Both the position numbers and the translations under genes were made by a program. This document shows, in pieces, positions 62,956 through 64,000 of a stretch of DNA of 64,000 bases (positions are counted from its first letter, which is position 1; each line of letters starts with the position of its first letter). This DNA is from Flavobacterium praedii. Its GTDB lineage: Bacteria > Bacteroidota > Bacteroidia > Flavobacteriales > Flavobacteriaceae. The notes under the pieces are model-generated. The model was not told where the DNA came from, ran no database searches, and saw only the letters and a list, made by a program, of their open reading frames with translations. The stretch spans positions 448,001-512,000 of the forward strand of contig NZ_CP113948.1 of the NCBI RefSeq assembly GCF_026810365.1. The letters are read 5' to 3'.

Positions 62956-62990
62956 CCTCCCCCAGCCCCCGCCGCCGCGGGGGAGTACCT
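62956..62990 (-). repeat. C-rich hairpin repeat directly before trpD
   Basis: CCTCCCCCAGCCCCCGCCGC, continued by CGCGGGGGAGTACC; CCCCCGC (62966-62972) pairs with GCGGGGG (62977-62983). GC content is extreme for this genome. A diverged member of the repeats at 60574 and 60684. Confidence 0.7.
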
Positions 62991-63025
62991 ATTGGGGTAA
63001 ATAGGGTTTTAATTAATCAATTTAA

Positions 63026-63874
63026 TTATTTTGACTGAACACTGATTACTTTTTTCTTGGACATGTATTTCAAATAATAAACAATTTCTTCAGATTGTTG
63101 TTTGGTAATTCCTAATGTTGGCATTTTTACTTTGTTTCTGAAAGCCGCTGGATTGACAATGTAATCGACCAATTCGGTTTCTTTCCAGTACTCGGTTACG
63201 TTTTTGGGATAATTTAGTTCCGGTCCCATTTCTCCTCCTATTCCGTTTATGGCGTGACAAGTGATGCACTGTTTTTGAAATAATAGAAAGCCTTTCATTG
63301 CTTTTTCATCTTCTTTTGGTTGTAACGCTTCGATATTTTTATTTTTTGACACAAAGTGAAATTTAATAACATTATACGGCCATTTGTATTCTTGATTATC
63401 TGATGAAACTGAATCGTAAACCAAATAAAACGGGTCGGCATTCATTTCGTTTCCGTTTTTTATAATCTTTTCCCAATTGGAACCTTTTGGTGCATCAACA
63501 TCTTTGAATGCCAAATAGGGTTTCGAATTTAAGAATAATTCTAAAGGCATTTCGGGTTTGTAACCATCGATGCATTCAAAAACAATTAGCGTATTTTTCA
63601 CATCAACTTTTGATAAATCAATTTCATTTTTTAAAAGTTCTAATGCGTTTACAACATGATATTTCTTTGTTTTATGATAAACGGGATCATTAACAATAGT
63701 AACAACAGTATCTTTTCCTAGTTTGTTTTTTGCCTTTATAACCAATAAATCCAAAACAATTTCGGGTTGGGCATTAACTAGTGGCTCTGTTTTTTGCTCT
63801 TTCTGCTTGGTACAAGAAAGAAACCAAAAAATAAAAAGGCAAGAAATTAAAGAATTGATTTTAACTGTTTTCAT
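63026..63874 (-). CDS. c-type cytochrome lipoprotein
   Basis: A 282-residue lipoprotein: MKTVKINSLISCLFIFWFLS then C is the lipobox (cysteine about residue 21). After a domain of unknown kind (about 30-190, which contains a conserved-looking sulphite-oxidase-like core), a haem-c domain follows with QCITCHAING (CxxCH) and the axial methionine in KMPTLGI. An electron-transfer role in the periplasm is likely. Its position between trpG and trpD has no metabolic explanation. The start at 63874 gives the signal peptide; eight more residues are open upstream. Confidence 0.8.
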   Translation of the reverse strand: MKTVKINSLISCLFIFWFLSCTKQKEQKTEPLVNAQPEIVLDLLVIKAKNKLGKDTVVTIVNDPVYHKTKKYHVVNALELLKNEIDLSKVDVKNTLIVFECIDGYKPEMPLELFLNSKPYLAFKDVDAPKGSNWEKIIKNGNEMNADPFYLVYDSVSSDNQEYKWPYNVIKFHFVSKNKNIEALQPKEDEKAMKGFLLFQKQCITCHAINGIGGEMGPELNYPKNVTEYWKETELVDYIVNPAAFRNKVKMPTLGITKQQSEEIVYYLKYMSKKKVISVQSK

Positions 63875-63904
63875 ACTTTTTGACTGATTACTAATCAATG
63901 AATG

Positions 63905-64000
63905 CTAACTTTTTACCCAGTTTTCCAATATCTTTTTCCCGTTTGGAGTCAATACACTTTCTGGGTGGAATTGAACGCCTCGTACATCATACGTTTTGTG
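63905..64000 (-). CDS. trpG: Anthranilate synthase glutamine amidotransferase subunit (C-terminal end)
   Basis: The last 31 residues are inside the window: DVRGVQFHPESVLTPNGKKI, then LENWVKS and TAG. The FHPES block carries the catalytic His and Glu of class I glutamine amidotransferases. The rest continues beyond 64000, where trpE is expected. It sits upstream of the cytochrome gene by 30 bases. Confidence 0.92.
   Translation of the reverse strand, partial: HKTYDVRGVQFHPESVLTPNGKKILENWVKS

Noticed and set aside
1..64000. tRNA, rRNA, insertion sequence or prophage genes
   Set aside because: No cloverleaf-type GC-rich segments, rRNA sequence, transposase, integrase or phage structural proteins were recognised on either strand.

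Overview
The window looks like a piece of a Flavobacterium-type chromosome (phylum Bacteroidota). It is AT-rich, many starts are preceded by the flavobacterial -7 box TAnnTTTG (sometimes with a TTG -33 box), it carries a SusC/SusD outer-membrane uptake pair with an ECF sigma/anti-sigma couple, and the housekeeping genes (OstA-like protein, DUF349 protein, RsfS-FtsH-CdsA-Psd run, D-Ala ligase, CoaD) fit that group. No rRNA, tRNA, CRISPR array, prophage or transposase was seen.

Layout. 1-8 kb: end of a secreted protein gene, a DUF349 protein, a TPR-aroE pair, a class III aminotransferase and an OstA-like protein. 8-10 kb: a lipoprotein alpha-amylase. 10-16 kb: a minus-strand run rsfS-ftsH-LUD protein-cdsA-psd-ACBP-superoxide dismutase, joining ribosome silencing, membrane proteolysis and phospholipid synthesis. 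16-30 kb: biotin ligase, pyrE back-to-back with a Nudix hydrolase, an M14 peptidase, a DEAD-box helicase, coaD, ddl, a PASTA protein overlapping an RluD-type pseudouridine synthase, a secreted adenosine-deaminase-like enzyme and an MFS transporter.

30.8-49.6 kb is the accessory core: a sialic-acid utilisation locus on the plus strand. An ECF sigma factor and its FecR-type anti-sigma factor precede a TonB-dependent transducer (SusC with an STN domain) and SusD, then sialate lyase, mutarotase, an MFS transporter, a two-domain sialate O-acetylesterase, an AGE-family epimerase, NagA, an EamA transporter and a NagB fused to a PIG-L-type deacetylase. The enzymes would take acetylated sialic acids to ManNAc, GlcNAc, and (after a kinase not encoded here) GlcNAc-6-P, GlcN-6-P and fructose-6-P. 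An 83-bp hairpin element is present twice, in front of susD and in front of nanA.

49.6-57.4 kb: GNAT and YaaA genes, then a TetR-TolC-EmrA-EmrB efflux operon with a paired palindromic operator. 57.4-64 kb: the trp operon on the minus strand (trpG-cytochrome c-trpD-four-helix-bundle protein-trpC-trpF-trpB-GGCT-like-trpA, then GNAT and GyrI-like), which is unusually full of unrelated passenger genes and repeats. A C-rich hairpin repeat ends trpC, is translated inside the start of trpF, and precedes trpD. A second, larger intergenic repeat family with conserved flanks and changing hairpins occurs four times in the window. All homology statements rest on recognised motifs and family knowledge; no database search was run.
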